Source: Ectocarpus siliculosus (Eukaryota > Sar > Phaeophyceae > Ectocarpales > Ectocarpaceae). Taken from it: DNA of 64,000 nt. The notes beneath the pieces were generated by a model, which was not told the DNA's origin, made no database searches, and worked only from the letters and a program-made list of their open reading frames with translations. Shown one piece after another: positions 1-13,100 of this stretch (its first letter is position 1; each line of letters opens with the position of its first letter). Location of the stretch: positions 2,525,133 through 2,589,132 of the forward strand of contig FN649737.1 in the NCBI GenBank assembly GCA_000310025.1, given 5' to 3'. The position numbers and the translations under genes are program-made.

Positions 1-560
1 GTGCCATCTGTGTTACCTTGTACTCGGCTGCACACTAGCGAGCTTGACAAAAATGAGGGCGAACGGTCTCGGGGAAAAACATCTGGTACCTGCCGCGACT
101 CTTGACTCTCGGGCGTATCCTGGAAGGGATGATGGGGGTTCTGTTTTTTGTTGCGTCCGTTGATGATAGGGGTTCTGCTTTTTGTTGCGTCCGTTCTCTC
201 TCTCCCCGCATGGACTAGGTACAGTAAACACGTTGCACTGCTTTCTAGCAGTTCTAGCAGTTCTCTGCTGTGCAGTGAGGTTCCGTCCGCGTGAGACACA
301 AATAATTCCAAACGTCGAAGGCAAAGCTAAATATTGCAAGGGGGTCTTTTTCTTTACATGGCTTTGGGCAGGACAATCGTTATTATTTTTTTTGTTGCAT
401 TTGGGCATATTGTACAGGCGTGTTTGGAAAGGTATCCCGCGCAAAGCATGGCTACTTCTTTATTAGGCGCTTGAGAATTAATCGTTAGATGAAAGTTTGG
501 GACCAACCCTCTCGCCGCTTCCCTCCTCCTCTTGAGCTCACCCCATCCCCCACCCTCGTT
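1..560. other. Probable RVB1 intron, no exon recognised
   Basis: No exon of RVB1 could be placed here on either strand. A short direct duplication ending in TTTTTTGTTGCGTCCGTT lies around 135-195. The rest shows no recognisable feature. Confidence 0.4.
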
Positions 561-582
561 TTTTTTTGTCTTGATTGCTCAG

Positions 583-1505
583 GTACGCCGTCCAGATGCT
601 TACGCCAGGACGCATTCTCGCAGAAACGAGCGGTAGGAAAAAGGTGAGAAATAGAAGAAGCGGTTTTTTTACGGTTGGGGGGGAGTTGTGGAGGGGAGTG
701 CGGAAGAGGTGCATTGCCGGCTTTTGGCGGGATAGAGGCGCGGCGAGCACGCGACACGCAGTCAGACGCTTGTCAACGTTGATGGAACCAACCCGATGTT
801 GTTTCAGGGTGAGAGCTTACTGCAGTACCAGGTACCGGATGAGAGTTGTGTATAGGTGCCGGCTGGGAGGTGAAGGCAACCGTTGACAGCTGTAGGCAGC
901 GGGTGAGCTATTCTCAGACCCCTCCCCCCCACGGATGGGGTCCCGCTGTAACACGCAAGATCTGTAGCAGTCCGTACCACGACGAGCCTCCTTCTTTTTT
1001 CTCGAAACGGTCGCAAGAAGTACCTGGCGTTTTGTAATGCGTTGCATGCGGCACGAGTGTTCGCTCAGCTTTGTTTCGAAATCCCCAACATGGTTGGGGG
1101 CGTAGTGGTGCGGGAACTTAGTCGATCGGATCCTCCCTCCCATGAAATACGCATGTGCCAAGCAAGCACTACGCCGCCCAGCCACACAAAACGTCTTCAG
1201 AAGAGATTGTAAATGTGTGCCATGCAAACTCTTGCGTTGCCCTACCGAACAAATGCCTTCAGAGAATATGCTATTTATGTGCCAAGCAAACTCTGTTCGT
1301 CGCCCGACCAAACAGAAACAGCCTTCAGAAAAGAAAATGGGGAACCCTTTGTGTTGGTTGATTTCGGCTTTTCTTCTAACACCGGGCAATGCACGTCACC
1401 TCTCAGATTAATATCGGGGACGTGGAGGAGGTGGACGGGCTCTTCCATGACGCCAAGGCGTCCGCGCAGCTGCTCGCCGACGACGCGGAGGGGTACCTTC
1501 ACTAA
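583..1505 (+). CDS. RUVBL1: RuvB-like 1 (RVB1/pontin), last two exons
   Basis: AAA+ ATPase subunit of the RVB1-RVB2 ring used by INO80, SWR1 and R2TP complexes in the nucleus. Only the C-terminus is here. Exon at 583-643 (after a T-rich tract and CAG, donor GTGAGA) reads YAVQMLTPGRILAETSGRKK, with its first base completing a split codon. The last exon, 1407-1505 (acceptor CTCAG, phase 0), reads INIGDVEEVDGLFHDAKAS and ends DDAEGYLH-stop. Together they match the helical C-terminus of RVB1, which has a YAVQLLTP block and a VEEI.ELF.DAK block followed by a D.Y ending. RVB2 is less likely because its tail is longer and different. The Walker motifs lie left of the window. I found no further exon in 1-560. 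The 3' end of the last exon is copied in tandem just downstream. Confidence 0.8.
1148..1335. repeat. Tandem repeat, about 60-bp unit, three copies
   Basis: Three degenerate units in the last RVB1 intron. Each starts near ATGTGCCAAGCAA and ends near GCCTTCAGAAA. Overlapping open frames are by-products of the unit length and are not counted as genes. Confidence 0.7.
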
Positions 1506-1900
1506 ATTTATTTTCCAAATCAACCGCATGGGCGTCAGGATTGCTTCCGGCATCGGCAATGATGGATGGCGTACATAGATGACGCAGAGGGGTACCTCGC
1601 CTAGATTTATTTTCCAAACCAACCACATGGGCGTCAGGGTTGCTTCCGGGGTCGGCAATGGTGGATGGCGTGCGTAGATGACGCAGAGGGGTACCTCGAC
1701 TAGGTTTATTTTCTGAGCCAACCATGTCATGTTTGGGCGGCAGGGTTGCTTCCGGCGTCGGCAATGGTGGATGGCGTACATAGATGACGCAGAGGGGTAC
1801 CTTCACTTGCGTTTTTTTCCTACACCAACAATGTTGTTGGGTACATCAGGATTCTTGCTTTGGGTACAGGCAATGATGGATGGCCTACACACGGCTACTT
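1484..1900. repeat. Tandem array duplicating the RVB1 stop-codon region
   Basis: About three units of roughly 100-107 bp plus a decayed fourth. Each good unit carries GATGACGCAGAGGGGTACCT, a near copy of the last codons of RVB1 (DDAEGYL), then a stop or near-stop, a TTTATTTTC block and GATGGATGGCGTACATAG. Each unit also brings an AG directly before the copied codons, so it could serve as an alternative terminal acceptor. The array starts inside the last exon and runs into the 3' flank. Confidence 0.75.
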
Positions 1901-2030
1901 ATTTTTCGGCATTGTTCCAAGAGTAGCAAACAAACGCGGAGAGATTTTGTGTGTTTCGAAATTCGCCCCCACACAGAATGCCGGGCGGGGGCATCCCCTG
2001 GTCGGCAGACCCCGCTTCTTGATCGACAGT

Positions 2031-2187
2031 GGGGGGCCCTGTTTTTGTGCCGGTGCCCGCTGTAGGACCGGCAAGCACAGACTGAATCATCACCAAGTAA
2101 TTCTGCACTTTGAACAGTGCTGGTGTCAGGTATATGTAGTGCCGCCAGTTCTCTGGGCACATACCGGCCCTAAACAGCCCCCCCCCC
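2031..2187. mobile_element. MITE family B, decayed copy
   Basis: The ends are inverted repeats of the form GGGGGGCCCTGTTT..GTGCCGG and CCGGCCCTAAACAGCCCCC. They resemble the terminal repeats of the copies at 9661-9842 and 18658-18842. There is no coding capacity. No clear target-site duplication is visible here. Confidence 0.5.
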
Positions 2188-2200
2188 CCCCTCCCCTCAC

Positions 2201-2400
2201 GGTAAGCACAAAATGCCGAACACCCTTAACAGGATGCAACGCACCCTTCATGCGACTCGCCGAATACCTCACGGCGCTTGGCGCTTGGTGATGTGAGAAC
2301 TTGGTCCGGTGAAAAACCGGCGAGCTCCTCCCCGGCTTTGTAGGGATGCGAGGTCAAAGGTCTAACGACTACGACATGAACGATTATGAGGTACCCCCCC
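2201..2400 (+). repeat. Poly-C-tailed dispersed repeat (family C), copy 1
   Basis: About 200 bp, closely similar to 12977-13175. Both open with GTAAGCACAARATGCCGAAC, share a CCTCACGGCGCTT block, and end with a GCGAGGTCAA..GGTC motif, a C/G-ACTATGAG motif and a run of C. The last 60-70 bp occur alone elsewhere (4780-4855, 13196-13275, 29310-29395, 55205-55275). Confidence 0.75.
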
Positions 2401-3884
2401 CCCCCCCCGCGTTAAGGAAGGGCTGGTGCCGATGAGGAGTGCTCGCCACTTTGGCGCAAACACTGTTTGGCGGGTGACCGAGTGTGTGGGTTGGGGGTAG
2501 GGTCAGCCCTGTGCCCCCCGACGAGGAGAGTAATCATGGCCTCGTCTATTTTTAGTGCTCTCCCGCGCCCGCCATGGGTGTGAACCACCAGCCCCCATTG
2601 CGAGTGTTTTGGGGCTCCTCTTCACTGATTTCGCGGCGACAGCAGTTGATTACAACCTCTTTTGCACACTAGCGATCCCTACGGAAGCTCCCGTGGTATT
2701 GCCAAGGAATCTGGCCGGCCTTGCACCGGGAGTCCGGAAGCACTCTTCAGGGTATGAGACTACTTGGAACAGGAACATTCCATCTGTGTCCACGATTTGT
2801 TGGGGCCAAAATATTAGGACGACCGACCTTAATCTGCGGCTTAGTTATTGAGGGGCCTACTCGTGTAACGGCTGTGCCCAGCTCAGCACCACTCACGTAT
2901 CTACGACATCTGCCTCTGTGTAGACTCTGAATGCGGTGTCTTGGACGAAACGCCGCCGAAGAAGGGAGGACGCAAACTGTTCAAACAAGAAGGAGTTTCG
3001 GAGAGGTTTCAACGCGTTGCTGCTCGGCTTGTGGCGGCTTCTTTGTATCACCTCTTTTGCCGCTTCTTGGTGGGATACAACGGCTCATCCGACAAACACC
3101 CCCATGTGTCTCTGCTCTGTGCCACAGAAAGTATTTTACCTAACAAATGTCGCGCCTCATTTTAGCAAGAATTCGAACCCCGCCAGGGATGGATGCGACT
3201 CGAAATCTGCGAAAAGTTGTTGCATGCTGCTGCCGTCTAGCCATTTCATCATATGGACCGTTTCCTTGTACCCTGGGAATAATTCTCGCACGTAAGCTCG
3301 CAGGAAAATGCACAACCTCAAACCGAGGAAAATGAATGTGCAACGTCAAGCTCAGATCAGTACATTCTACGGGCAGCTGAAGGTGCTGGATAGACATCGG
3401 AACAGTTATTAAGGTGAAGACAAACACAACCTCCAACCAATTTCGGGAGCAATTCATTTTCGGAGAGGAAGGAGCAGAGTCACGAAATCACACATTATAC
3501 GACAGACTAACAGACTACAGACGGACCAGCAAAGACAAAAACCGAACACGTTATATTACCATGTGACCTTTCAAAACCCTTTTCCCACCAGCGCCCCTAA
3601 TAAAAATAGAAAAATACTGCAGTTGGGTCGAACTTCTTTCCTAGAAGTATGTAACAGGCCATCGCACCGCGCTCTCGACGTAGTCTATCTACCCTCCCCA
3701 CTAGTGCACATTACTCGCCTCTGCACTCTGTATGCCTTGGCTATGTGCTGACTCTGTGAGCTTGAAGGCCTATCCTCCAGGCGGAAAATCAGTACCATGC
3801 ACATCTGTTCGAGGAACCCTCTAGACTTCTCTCGCAGCAACCGCAACAAAAAAAAATCCGCATTCATCATCGCATGAGTGAGTG
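2401..3884. other. Intergenic, nothing recognised
   Basis: This is the convergent spacer between the RVB1 3' end and the ZFWD 3' end. Short open frames exist but none has a recognisable motif, a consistent splice pattern or homology by eye. The untranslated regions of the two genes presumably extend into it. Confidence 0.4.
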
Positions 3885-4140
3885 GGCCTGTCAGCTAGCA
3901 GACTCCCCGTTCCAAAATCACGGGGTCACCCCTAACCTATACCCCACGGCAAACCTACATACCGTTGTGCCCTCCCTTTCCCCCGCGAACTTAAAATCGC
4001 GCGACCCGTTAGCTAGCAGACAACCACACGGGGTCCCTATCATTCTATATCCCACTGCAAACCTACATACCGCTGTGCCCCCGCCCTCTCGAAGATCACG
4101 GGCAACCGACGCCCCACGGCAATTCTACATACCGCTACCC
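3885..4140. repeat. Tandem repeat, about 115-bp unit
   Basis: A little over two units just beyond the ZFWD stop codon. Each carries CTAGCAGAC, an AAACCTACATACCGYTGTGC block and a C-rich stretch. It may form part of the ZFWD 3' untranslated region. Confidence 0.6.
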
Positions 4141-4177
4141 CCCCCCTTTGTGGGGAGCCCGAAGGGTACTTATTACT

Positions 4178-7100
4178 TTACTTGGCAGGAGAGGGATCCG
4201 TGAGCTTGTGGACGTTCCAACACATCATCGTCCCATCCTCTCCGGCCGACAAAAAGTAGCCGTCGTCGATGGACGGGTTGTTGAAGGGCAGGAGGGCGAG
4301 CACGGGTTTTCTGTGGTAGAGGCAGTCGTCGCGTGGCCAAAAACAACGGTGCAGGGGCGCGCAGGGGCGGGGGGGGGGTTGACAGCGGTGTTGATTCCGT
4401 ACGCCGAAGGAAGCACATACATACCACGAGCCCGAAACAAACAGATGAGAGAAACAAGACGCAAAAACCCGACATCAGGAGGAAGACGGGCGGCACGCAC
4501 AGTGTCCCAACAATGCTAATATACCAATGCTAGCATACATAGCAAACCCCCCCTCCGTACAGAAGCACCCAAATCCATGCCCCGAATACCAACAACAACG
4601 ACAACAGATCCTCACGAGTGTCCGACGTAGAGGGAGGTAGGGTGTATCTCAAAGGCGAGCGCGAACTCGGGGAAATTTCGGACCGCGATCGTTCCGTCCT
4701 GCGGGCAAGGCGACGGCGGCCGAGACCGTGGCAGGGGCCACACAAACCGCGGGTTGCAGGACGAGCGGAGGGTGGGGGGTGGGGGGGGGTGGGGGGGTAC
4801 TCACGTGAACGCATGCCGTACACGTTAGACCATTGACCTCGCCCAGGCGACGTTTCGGGGCGGGGGGTAATACGAGCGGTTGTGAATTCTCTTGGAATAA
4901 ATTACAAAAACACAACGGGCACCGTTCACATGACATGCAGTCATTTGATCACAGTACTAAACTCCCGAAAAGTAGCCGCCTACGTAGCTGGTGGCCAGAG
5001 AGAACTCCAAACGGCCAGAGATATATTGCATCCAGCAGCATATCCCACAACCCCCCGCCCCCCGCCCCCAGCCCGCCGCTAGGCCACTGTTGCCCGTCGC
5101 TCCTCTCTTACAGGTCAAACCGAGCAAAAACAGTGTAAATCATACCCCGTTCCTCTCGGTCCGGCCCAACCACCTTCAATAACGCGTAGGCTGGATGAAC
5201 AACGTAACACGTAGGATACCACCTCCCTTCCAGAGGATTTCAAGCCTCTGCTACTCCACGACGAAGAGGATACCAAGAATGAAACGACACACTGTCGGAA
5301 AGTTCTGGGAAAGTTCTCGGAAAGCCCCCCAACGAGACTGTTTTCAACGACGCCGTTTTCGGCAGCATCATCGCTGCCCTTTTCGTGGTGTTTGTCTTGG
5401 CTGCTGGCAGCAGAGAAATCGCGATGTGAATAAAACAGGCCGTGCCCAAAACAAGTGTAGCGAATGGCAAAGCACCAGTTAAGGGCGCGGGGGGGATCGC
5501 AGTACTTCCTCTTCAAAAAAACAGGAAACGCCTGGAAACGCCTGCATATCTCGGTTTTCCAAAGTCTAACTCCAGTACGAAACTACCATCGTAAACTAAT
5601 CATCCGCAGCGGTCGCTTGTGTACAATGTTAGTAGCTGAGGTTGTACCCCTTGCGATACACTACAGACTAGCGGTCCGCGATTTTCCAAACGATCCTTCT
5701 ATCATCGAGTTCGGTGAGCTACAAGCAAGATTTTTGAAGCTGCTGTGCGGTCCAATTTTGAAACGCTTCAAGCACACGGTGAACACGAATCACCGCCTGT
5801 GAGTGTATGGGGCCGCGAACTTCACCGCAGCTCTTCCCTCACATATCCAGCTGGTCAGCCATTGTCCATTTGAATGCCTAGGGTCATGTATATGCATGTC
5901 CAGCCTTTAGGCAAAGGTGCTTGAAGCGTTTCAAAATTGGACCGCACAGCAGCTTCAAAAATCTAGCTTGTAGCTCACCGAACTCGATGATACAAGGATC
6001 GTTTGGAAAATCGCGGACCGCTAGTCTGTAGTGTATCGCAAGGGGTACAACCTCAGCTACTAACATTGTACACAAGCGACCGCTGCGGACGATTAATTTA
6101 CGATGGTAGTTTCGTACTGGAGTTAGACTTTGGAAAACCGAGATATGCAGGCGTTTCCTGGATTTTTCAGAGGAGGTACTGCGATCCCCCCCGCGCCCTT
6201 AACAAGTATTTCGTAATCCATTACTTTGTGGGAAGGAATACACTTTTGGTTCGGTAGCTGACGCCACTCAACAAAAACGCGGCGAAATACGTACCTGTAC
6301 ACACACATATACACACCTCGTAGTACACACACATGCACATACACACATACACCTCGTAGCCCACGAGCAGGAGGGCGGTCGTACCCGGGGTGGGGTCGAA
6401 CGCCGCTCCACAAAAAACGCGGTGCAATACGCACCGGTACACACACACGCACCTCGTAACCGACGAGCAGGAGGGCGCTCGTGCCCGGGGTGGGGTCGAA
6501 CGCGGCGATGGCGGAGACACCGGTCCCACACTTGTGCTTGTAGGTCAAGCCCCCGTCCGCCGCCTGGAACACGCCCATCGTCCCGTCCTTGCTGCCGCTG
6601 ATCACGTACTCCGCCAAGGTGCCCTCGGCCGCGCTCTGCCCGATCGCCAGAGCGGCAACCGGGCCTTCGTGGCCCCCGTTATCCTCTGGGGGGTTCAGTG
6701 GTGGGAGGGGGTCAGCGGATGGGGGAGGAGCAAGCGGTAAGGGTGGGAGCGGGAGGGTCGGCAAAAAAAAAGAAAAGTGTGTGAGAAGTGGGGGGAGGGG
6801 AGGGGGGGGAGGTAGCCATGATCTCCGTTTGACTGGATGTTTCTCCTACAGAAAATAATGTCGAGGGCATATGGCTACTTCACACGAATACGAAATCGAA
6901 GTATGACCACCGGGTTGGAGCAAACGGCACAAACCAAATACTGTGAGCACTGATTCAAAGTGAAGAAACAAGAAAAACGATCGTACACGGCCCTTCTCAC
7001 TCCTCCACCCCTTCTCACGTACAAATCGCTCTCCCACCTTGTACATTACCCAGTGTACACGCCGACGTCCTCAATTTCCCAGCGTATGCACATCTGCAGT

Positions 7101-10100
7101 CTTGCTTGTGCACGCCGCTCTCGTGGTCTCTCGATGATCGCTTGGTTAAATGCGTGCAAATTACGTTTGCACCGCCGACGTAATCATCGCTCAACGCCCC
7201 CTCTCTCCCTTGTACATCAAAAGACATTTCCTTTCAAACACGAACCACTTTTTCGCTATTTTTCCATCCCCCGCCGCCCCCGCGTACATCAAACCCTCCC
7301 CGCTGCTACCTCGGTTGTCAGTGGAATGCCACCCCAAAAGCTCAATTCCGACGGCCCCTTTTATCTCACTTGTGATGGTGTGCACGCAGGCGTTGGTGCC
7401 GGTGTTCCAAATCCTGATCGTGCCGTCCTCTGACGACGACCAGAGCATGCCGTTGCTTGCGGTCGACACCAGGGAAGTGATCGCTCTCGCGTGTCCTTCG
7501 AGCTGGGCCAGCTGGGCGAAGGGCGCCTGAGTGACAACAATCAGTCAAAGCCAGCAATTTTGTGGGTGCGTGCTGGGCAACAAAAACATACAAAAAAAAA
7601 TTCTCTGTCCCACCCCTACCGGAAAACATGCAGAAAGAAAGCTCAAGGCCATTGTAGTCCTTGTCGAACAGCAGCATGGCATGAGTTGGTGCATCTTTCG
7701 GGCAAGCAACGAAAAGGGGTGGTGCGGTCTGTCGAAAAAGAAAAAAAAAAGCAAGAAAAATAATACCTACGAACCAAACAGCTCCTCTATGCTTATGAGG
7801 TTGGTTATGTCCGAGCGGGTGCTGGTCTAGTGCCTGGGTGCGAGACACCCACCATTGCCGCCGGTGCCGAATCAATCAACAACGTCAAGTACACCGAATC
7901 GACGATTGGAAAACAGTTTTCAGCTCTTACCCCTCGTACTAATATACTTTCGCGTAAATAATAGCCTTCTCAAACCTACGACCATTCCGTCAAACGTGGG
8001 CCGCACCCCTCACATCAAAACAACAACCTCGAGCCAGAGAGAACGAACGAGGCAATCGAAGACTATCGAATAAAATGGGGTACGAAAGCAAAAGCTCGAC
8101 TCGACTCACCCCCGGGCTTGGTCGTGCCCACGCGGTTATTCGTCCCTCCTCGTCCCCGGTGTACACCCTAGGCTCCGCCCCGACCTTCGCCACCATGATG
8201 CGGTTTATACGCCTGGCCCGGCCCGTCAGGCGCACGAAAGGAACACAGATACACGTTATTTTTTCTTGAAATCATCTTCGTATATCAGCGTTCACATCTT
8301 ACAGAATTGCTGCGGGTAAGAGGGATCCCATCCGCGTGGTGGTCACACAGAAGGCAAACTTAAAAAAAAAAAAACACACACACACACAGCAGTAAAATGA
8401 AATATGTAGCGAATGCTAATTTATCCGTGAGAATATTTCTTGTAAATTTGTGGATGGAGATAATTTTTCTTTTTATCTCGTGTAAAACAAAAAAACAGAC
8501 GCACACGGTGCTGTCTCGCGAGAACTTGAGGCGAGGGACTTGGTGCGCGAACACAGAGAGAATAGTAGCGATGATGAAACTCCACCCCCAAAGGGTGTGT
8601 GGTGCGGCATGTGTGTAAGTAACACCAGGACACAAGGCGATCGATGTACCATGCCTGTTCTTCGCGAAACGAGGGTGGTGACCGTGGAGATCCCCTTCAT
8701 AAACGGCAGGCATACAACCTCCCCAACGTCTGCCAAACCAGGACGACTCCCTCTTTTTCACGTGACGCGACATGTGATCATGCCGCAAAAGTATAGTTCC
8801 AAAAACGGAGATCACGTGGTCCTCCATGCGAGCCGGAACAAACGCGCAGACGCGGGCGTCTAACGCTCGCAGAGGCAGGTAAGTGGGTAGTGAGGTACCT
8901 CCGATCATCCGGGCTAGGCATCGCGGTGCCCCACACACTCCCTAGGCAAAAAAAACGGTCTTGGGCAAAACACGCAGCACTTCAAAGTTCAATTGGGAGC
9001 ACTCACGAGGCGTGCGCAAAGCCGGTGACGGAGCTGACGACTTCTTGCGTGCTGCCGCTGGTGAGGTCCATTACTCTGGTCCGTCAAGGAGGACAGCAAG
9101 AGCACACGAAACCGAGAGACACACCATCAGCAAAGGCAGGAATGGGAGGACGGGAGAGGATGGGATGGTGAACACATCAGATGGAGAAACCCAAGCCAAA
9201 ACAACGAGGGTGCCAATGCCATAGCAACAACTTAGGGCATATGGGATTGACCCTGTACCTACCGGTCACATGCACGTTGATCGTGCTGGTAGAGGAAACG
9301 TTTGATTGGTTGAGCAGTGCCTCCTATCGTTGCCCCCCATCGAGGCAAGACCTAGCGGGTTATCTCGCAATCGACTACTGCTTTGGCGCAATGAAAGATT
9401 CGCATCACCACGACCGAAAACACAAAAAAAAACTCCAACAACATCGCCAACAACACCCCAGCCCAATGGTACCAAAAAAGACAACCACAATCCAGAAAAA
9501 GACCAAACGCCGCGCGAGCGAGCGAGCGAGAGCGCCAACCAAGCCTTATCCCGTCTTCCTGACCTCAAGGCGTCCACCGTCACGTCCGCCAAGTGGGCGT
9601 ACGGCGTGCCGTAACCAACATAAAGCACGCCTTCAACCTGGACAAGAAGCGCGGCGAACAGTAGAGGTCCCTGTTTAGTGCCGGATGGAAAGTGCCCGTG
9701 CCCGGAATAGTGCCAGCCAAATCTCTGGGTACGAGTGTCCACTCCAACACCAATACAAATGTATCCCTGTTCTGTAATAATGCCTGTGTCCGGTGCCGGC
9801 GAATTTGCAGGGCACATACCGGCATTTCACAGGGACTTCAATGATACTACTGTATTTAGTGGCGCGTGTGACACAAGGGGACGAGCGCGTGGAGGGAAGG
9901 GGGGGGGGGGGAGGGGTGACCCACGCCGACACCCAGCAGCAGCACACCATCCTACCACGAACACTCCACGGGTTATACGCAACAATACTGACAAAACACA
10001 AAAATGAATTGACGGACAGAGCTTATTGAGCGTTCAAAAATCGATCGATCGCACGCCTGTTCGCGTTCATCCGCCACTTCTTCCGCATACAACTGGTTTG

Positions 10101-13100
10101 TTTCGCAAAGAGGTACACAGACAGGCAGACAGATTGTCCACTCTCCCAAAGCTGGGTGCAGCCGTGGGCTCTCTATTGGAAAGCTCCAGGCACATTCCTC
10201 CCACTCGACAGCGTCCAGCCGCACTGTTCTAAGCACACTTCTTGCACGCAAAACAACTTGACTACTGTACCGAGGGTGGCATGACACAAGATACCACACC
10301 CCCTGAACCGATTTTCGCTCCATAGGTGACGCAAGATACCACCCCCCCGATTTTCGACATAAGATACCACACACCCTTGACCGATTTTCGCTCCATAGGT
10401 GACACAAGATAACACACACCCTTGACCGATTTTCAAAGCTCGAACACGAACACTCCACAGTAGAAAGCGTAGTGGAGCAGAAAGTGGCGGAGTGGGAAAC
10501 ACCACGTCGAGCTCTTCCCGAAAAGACGCATCAGTTGAGTTTTCATTCTCATATTCGTGGGGGTAGTCGAGCTTTGAAAATCGATCCAGGAGGTGTGGTG
10601 TTTTGTCAAACATGCGGTATGCCATTGAGCGCCGAGACATCTTGCTCCACCAAAACAACTTGACAATTCCATTGAGTGCCGAGAGATTTCACTCCCCCAG
10701 TGAACAACTTGACAATTTCATCTATTTCATTGAGTGCCGAGAGATTTCACTCCCCCAGTGAACAACTTGACAATTTCATCTATTTCATTGAGTGCCGAGA
10801 GATTTCACTCCCCCAGTGAACAACTTGACAATTTCATCTATTTCATTGAGTGCCGAGAGATATCACTCCCCCAATGAACAACTGGACTTCATCGAGTGCC
10901 GAGAATTTTCACTCCCCCGGTGAACAACCTGACTACTTCATGGTGTGCCGAGAGATCCAATCCCCCATTGACCATTGACTGTTCGATGGTGTTCCCCACA
11001 CATTTCACTCCCCCAATGCCGGCCCTATAGGCCCCCCCCCCGATTGCAGTATAATAGTCGAATATCATCACCCCCGCCCCCCGACTAACCTCCTGGAGGT
11101 CGCCCACGTGCCGCCACTCGGTCATCTGGACCGAAGTCACCTGAGTCCACGTAGACCCGTCCGTTGTCGACCACATCTACCGTACAGCAGCGCGGTCGCA
11201 GCAGCGGCATCAGGAGCAGGAGCAGGATCAGCAGCAGCAGCAGCAGCAATCGACAGACGCAAAACGACAACAACGACGACAAATGAGAGGCTGCGCAACA
11301 GTGGCGGTGGTGTTGCTGGGGCTCGGGCTACTACTCACGCTGCGGCGGCGGAACCAAGTCCACCTCTCGCCGCAACATCACGACGACACGCAATGGGTGA
11401 AGGTTTACCCCGGTTTCTTGTACGGGTCTGGACGTTGTTTTTCTAGGGATAACGTTGAGTGTATCGCTTTCCCCCTCCGTCCTCCCCGAGCAAACCGGCT
11501 TCGTTCCGCTGCCCGCAGGCCCGTCACCGTCCCGGCTACCGTCCCACCACGTCACCCTGACGCCACGTCATCTAAGACGCTGTTCGGAATAATTTCCGAG
11601 CCTGTTCCTTCCCCACGTTTAGGGAGCACCCACGGTCATTTGTCGCGTATGGAGAGGTGAATTGGAAAACCCGGACGTCGGTTTACACGTGACCCGTCCC
11701 AAGGTGAGGTGGAAAACCCGGAAGTGGTGATATCCGTGACCCATGCCAAGGTGAGTTGTAAAACCCGGAAACGATATACCCTTGACCCATCCCAAAGTGA
11801 GTAGTGCCAAACCCTGGAAGTGTTGTTACCGGTGACCCGTCCCCAAGGTGAGTCGAAAAACCCGGCCGGACGTGGTTTTGCTCGTGACCCATCCCAAGGT
11901 GAGCTGGAAAACCCAACTCAAGGTGAGCTGGAAACCCTGGAAGTGGATTACCCGTGATCCGTCCCAACCCGTTCCGAAACAAGGGTGTCCCACCTAACGT
12001 CAGCGCACCCGGGAAAAACTCTTCCGAGCGTCCTTTTCCCGCCGCAGCTGGGGCATCGTCTTGCCCACCGCCGTGCGTGGCCACTCCGAAAGGCTCATTT
12101 CCTCGTTTTGCATGCTCAGTCGATCCATCCCACCTTAGGATCCAAAGATGTTCATACGCCTCCTTCCCACGTCAACTCTCAAAGTTGTCGATACCCGCAA
12201 CTAAACAGCGTTCGAAACACGGCCATACCAGGACAGCATGTGCGCTTCTTAACGATGACACCAAATCGAAAGATATTTCACCAAAAATGGCATTCCACGT
12301 AAGCTCATCAACCGACAGCGGTGTGTTACACGGACGAAACTTTGTCGAAAGAAGACTGCCGTCCCGTCCGCCACAGCAGTAGATACCCGCAAACGTTCGT
12401 AAAACGCCAACCACAAGCCTTCCAGACACATCTAAAAAAAGAAAAAAAATATGTTTCCGTTATTTTGTATAGGGGGGGGGGGGTTTTATGGTGCTATTCC
12501 CCCCCCCCCACCCCCCTCCGATGTTTGCCATCGGGGTTGGGTTTTCGTCGCTTGGCAACGACGTTGTAAAACATGCCGCCCCCCCGCGGTGTTTGTCATC
12601 GGGGTTGGGTTTTCGTCGCTTGGCAACGACGTTGTAAAACAAGCCCCCCACTCGGTGTTTGCAATCGGGATTGGGTTTTCGTCGCTTGGCAACGACGTTG
12701 TAAAACAAGCCAATTCACTTCGTGAACTCGGCAACCAGGTTACCGTTTTTTTTTTTTACCTCGTTTTTTTTTTTGGCGGTAACCATAATGGTGGTCGAGT
12801 AGATCATGTTGTGCGGGGTCGAGAAACCTCACTCTGCGCAACGGGGGATGATCGTACCACGTTGTGTTAAAATGGTCAAGCTTCCTCGAGGCAGTTACAC
12901 AGTGCTTACAACTGTCTCTGGAAGTGAAAGCACCAGAAAATAAATTAAGTCATACGTAGCTGTCATCCGTACGCAAGGAAGTAAGCACAAGATGCCGAAC
13001 ACCCTTAGCAGGATGCAGCTCACCCTTCATGCGACTCGCCAAATACCTCACGGCGCTTCGCGCTTGGTGATGTGAGAGCCTGGTCCGGTGAGAACCCGGC

